A DNA stretch of 64,000 bases from Ureibacillus terrenus. GTDB lineage: Bacteria > Bacillota > Bacilli > Bacillales_A > Planococcaceae. Below the pieces are notes generated by a model that did not search any database, was not told the origin of the DNA, and saw only the letters and a program-made list of their open reading frames with translations. Of the stretch, positions 63,570 to 64,000 are shown piece after piece. The stretch spans positions 62,001-126,000 of the forward strand of contig NZ_VIGD01000004.1 of assembly GCF_006569205.1 (NCBI RefSeq), given 5' to 3'. Within the stretch, counting starts at the first letter, position 1. Each line of letters opens with the position of its first letter. The position numbers were made by a program, and so were the translations under genes.

Positions 63570-64000
63570 TTGGACGTTCAACCAATGCAAGCGCTCGATG
63601 AATTTCTTCGGGTGATTCAAATAGAAAAAAATTTTTCCGTCCATACGGTAAAAGAATATGAACGGGATATTACCCAGTTCATCACCTTTTTGCATTCTGA
63701 AGGCGTCAATGATTTAAATGAAGCGGAATATTTGCATGCGCGGCTGTTTGTAACGAGACTGTATGAAGAAAAGCTGTCCCGCGCAACCATTTCAAGAAAA
63801 ATTTCTGCAATCCGCACCTTTTTCCGTTTTCTCAACCGGGATTATGGAATCGATGTGTCACCTTTTTTATCTTTGTACCATCCAAAAAAAGAAAAATTAT
63901 TGCCGGATTTTTTTTATGAAGATGAGCTGGAACAACTTTTTGCAGCGAATAAAGGAAATGATTTTAAATCTATCCGCAATATGGCCCTTTTGGAATTGTT
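63570..64000 (+). CDS. xerC: Tyrosine recombinase XerC/CodV, N-terminal part (runs off the window)
   Basis: The first 143 codons of a chromosome-dimer-resolving recombinase. TTG 63570 lies six bases after GAGGTG. The visible part is the N-terminal SAM-like core-binding domain (EFLRVIQIEKNFSVHTVKEYERDITQF; LSRATISRKISAIRTFFRFL) and the start of the catalytic domain (SPFLSLYHPKKEKLLPDFF). The catalytic R-H-R-Y residues lie beyond 64000. In B. subtilis the gene is codV and is followed by clpQ-clpY-codY. Confidence 0.93.
   Translation, partial: MDVQPMQALDEFLRVIQIEKNFSVHTVKEYERDITQFITFLHSEGVNDLNEAEYLHARLFVTRLYEEKLSRATISRKISAIRTFFRFLNRDYGIDVSPFLSLYHPKKEKLLPDFFYEDELEQLFAANKGNDFKSIRNMALLEL

Overview
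The window is a contiguous block of chromosomal housekeeping genes from a low-to-moderate GC, endospore-forming member of the Bacillales. The order divIVA-ileS-lspA-rluD-pyr operon-rqcH-yicC-gmk-rpoZ-coaC-priA-def-fmt-rsmB-rlmN-prpC-prkC-rsgA-rpe-thiN-spoVM-rpmB-yloU-fakA-recG-fapR-plsX-fabD-fabG-acpP-rnc-smc-ftsY-ylxM-ffh-rpsP-khpA-rimM-trmD-rplS-lepB-rbgA-rnhB-ylqG-ylqH-sucCD-dprA-topA-trmFO-xerC follows the corresponding part of the Bacillus subtilis chromosome closely. Sporulation is indicated by a 34-codon SpoVM homologue. lepB beside rplS, the long acidic N-terminus of FtsY and the absence of several B. subtilis neighbours point away from B. subtilis itself, perhaps to the Planococcaceae (Lysinibacillus/Ureibacillus-like). 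That family-level placement is inference.

Layout. 1-4861: end of divIVA, then ileS behind a T-box riboswitch, and lspA-rluD. 4858-16678: a complete pyrimidine operon (pyrR, pyrP, pyrB, pyrC, carA, carB, pyrK, pyrD, pyrF, pyrE) with a sigma-A promoter, a PyrR attenuator before pyrR and a second PyrR-type element before pyrB. 16778-18463: rqcH on the minus strand. 18614-32510: one long run of plus-strand genes for nucleotide and coenzyme A metabolism, replication restart, formylmethionine processing, rRNA modification, the PrpC/PrkC Ser/Thr signalling pair, ribosome assembly and spoVM. 32577-35140: rpmB (minus) and yloU-fakA. 35174-41132: recG and the FapR-controlled lipid genes ending in acpP. 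41235-53064: rnc-smc-ftsY, the SRP genes, ribosomal proteins, tRNA/rRNA maturation, signal peptidase and rbgA. 53063-53554: a minus-strand PCYCGC lipoprotein. 53701-64000: rnhB-ylqG-ylqH, sucCD, dprA, topA, trmFO and the first part of xerC.

The genes are tightly packed, many with 1-4 base start/stop overlaps suggesting translational coupling. There are no rRNA or tRNA genes, insertion sequences, prophage genes or CRISPR arrays in the window, and I found no clear foreign DNA.

The main points of interest are regulatory or concern missing parts. The pyrB leader pairs a PyrR-type loop with a helix that covers the pyrB ribosome-binding site, with no U-tract. coaC stands alone without the CoaB ligase half. 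A FliK-like/FlhB-tail-like pair (ylqG-ylqH) lies outside any flagellar cluster. A long perfect hairpin precedes the RNase III gene. SpoVM is strongly diverged, with a lysine-rich tail. I found no clear new multi-gene system; the rest is ordinary core genome.
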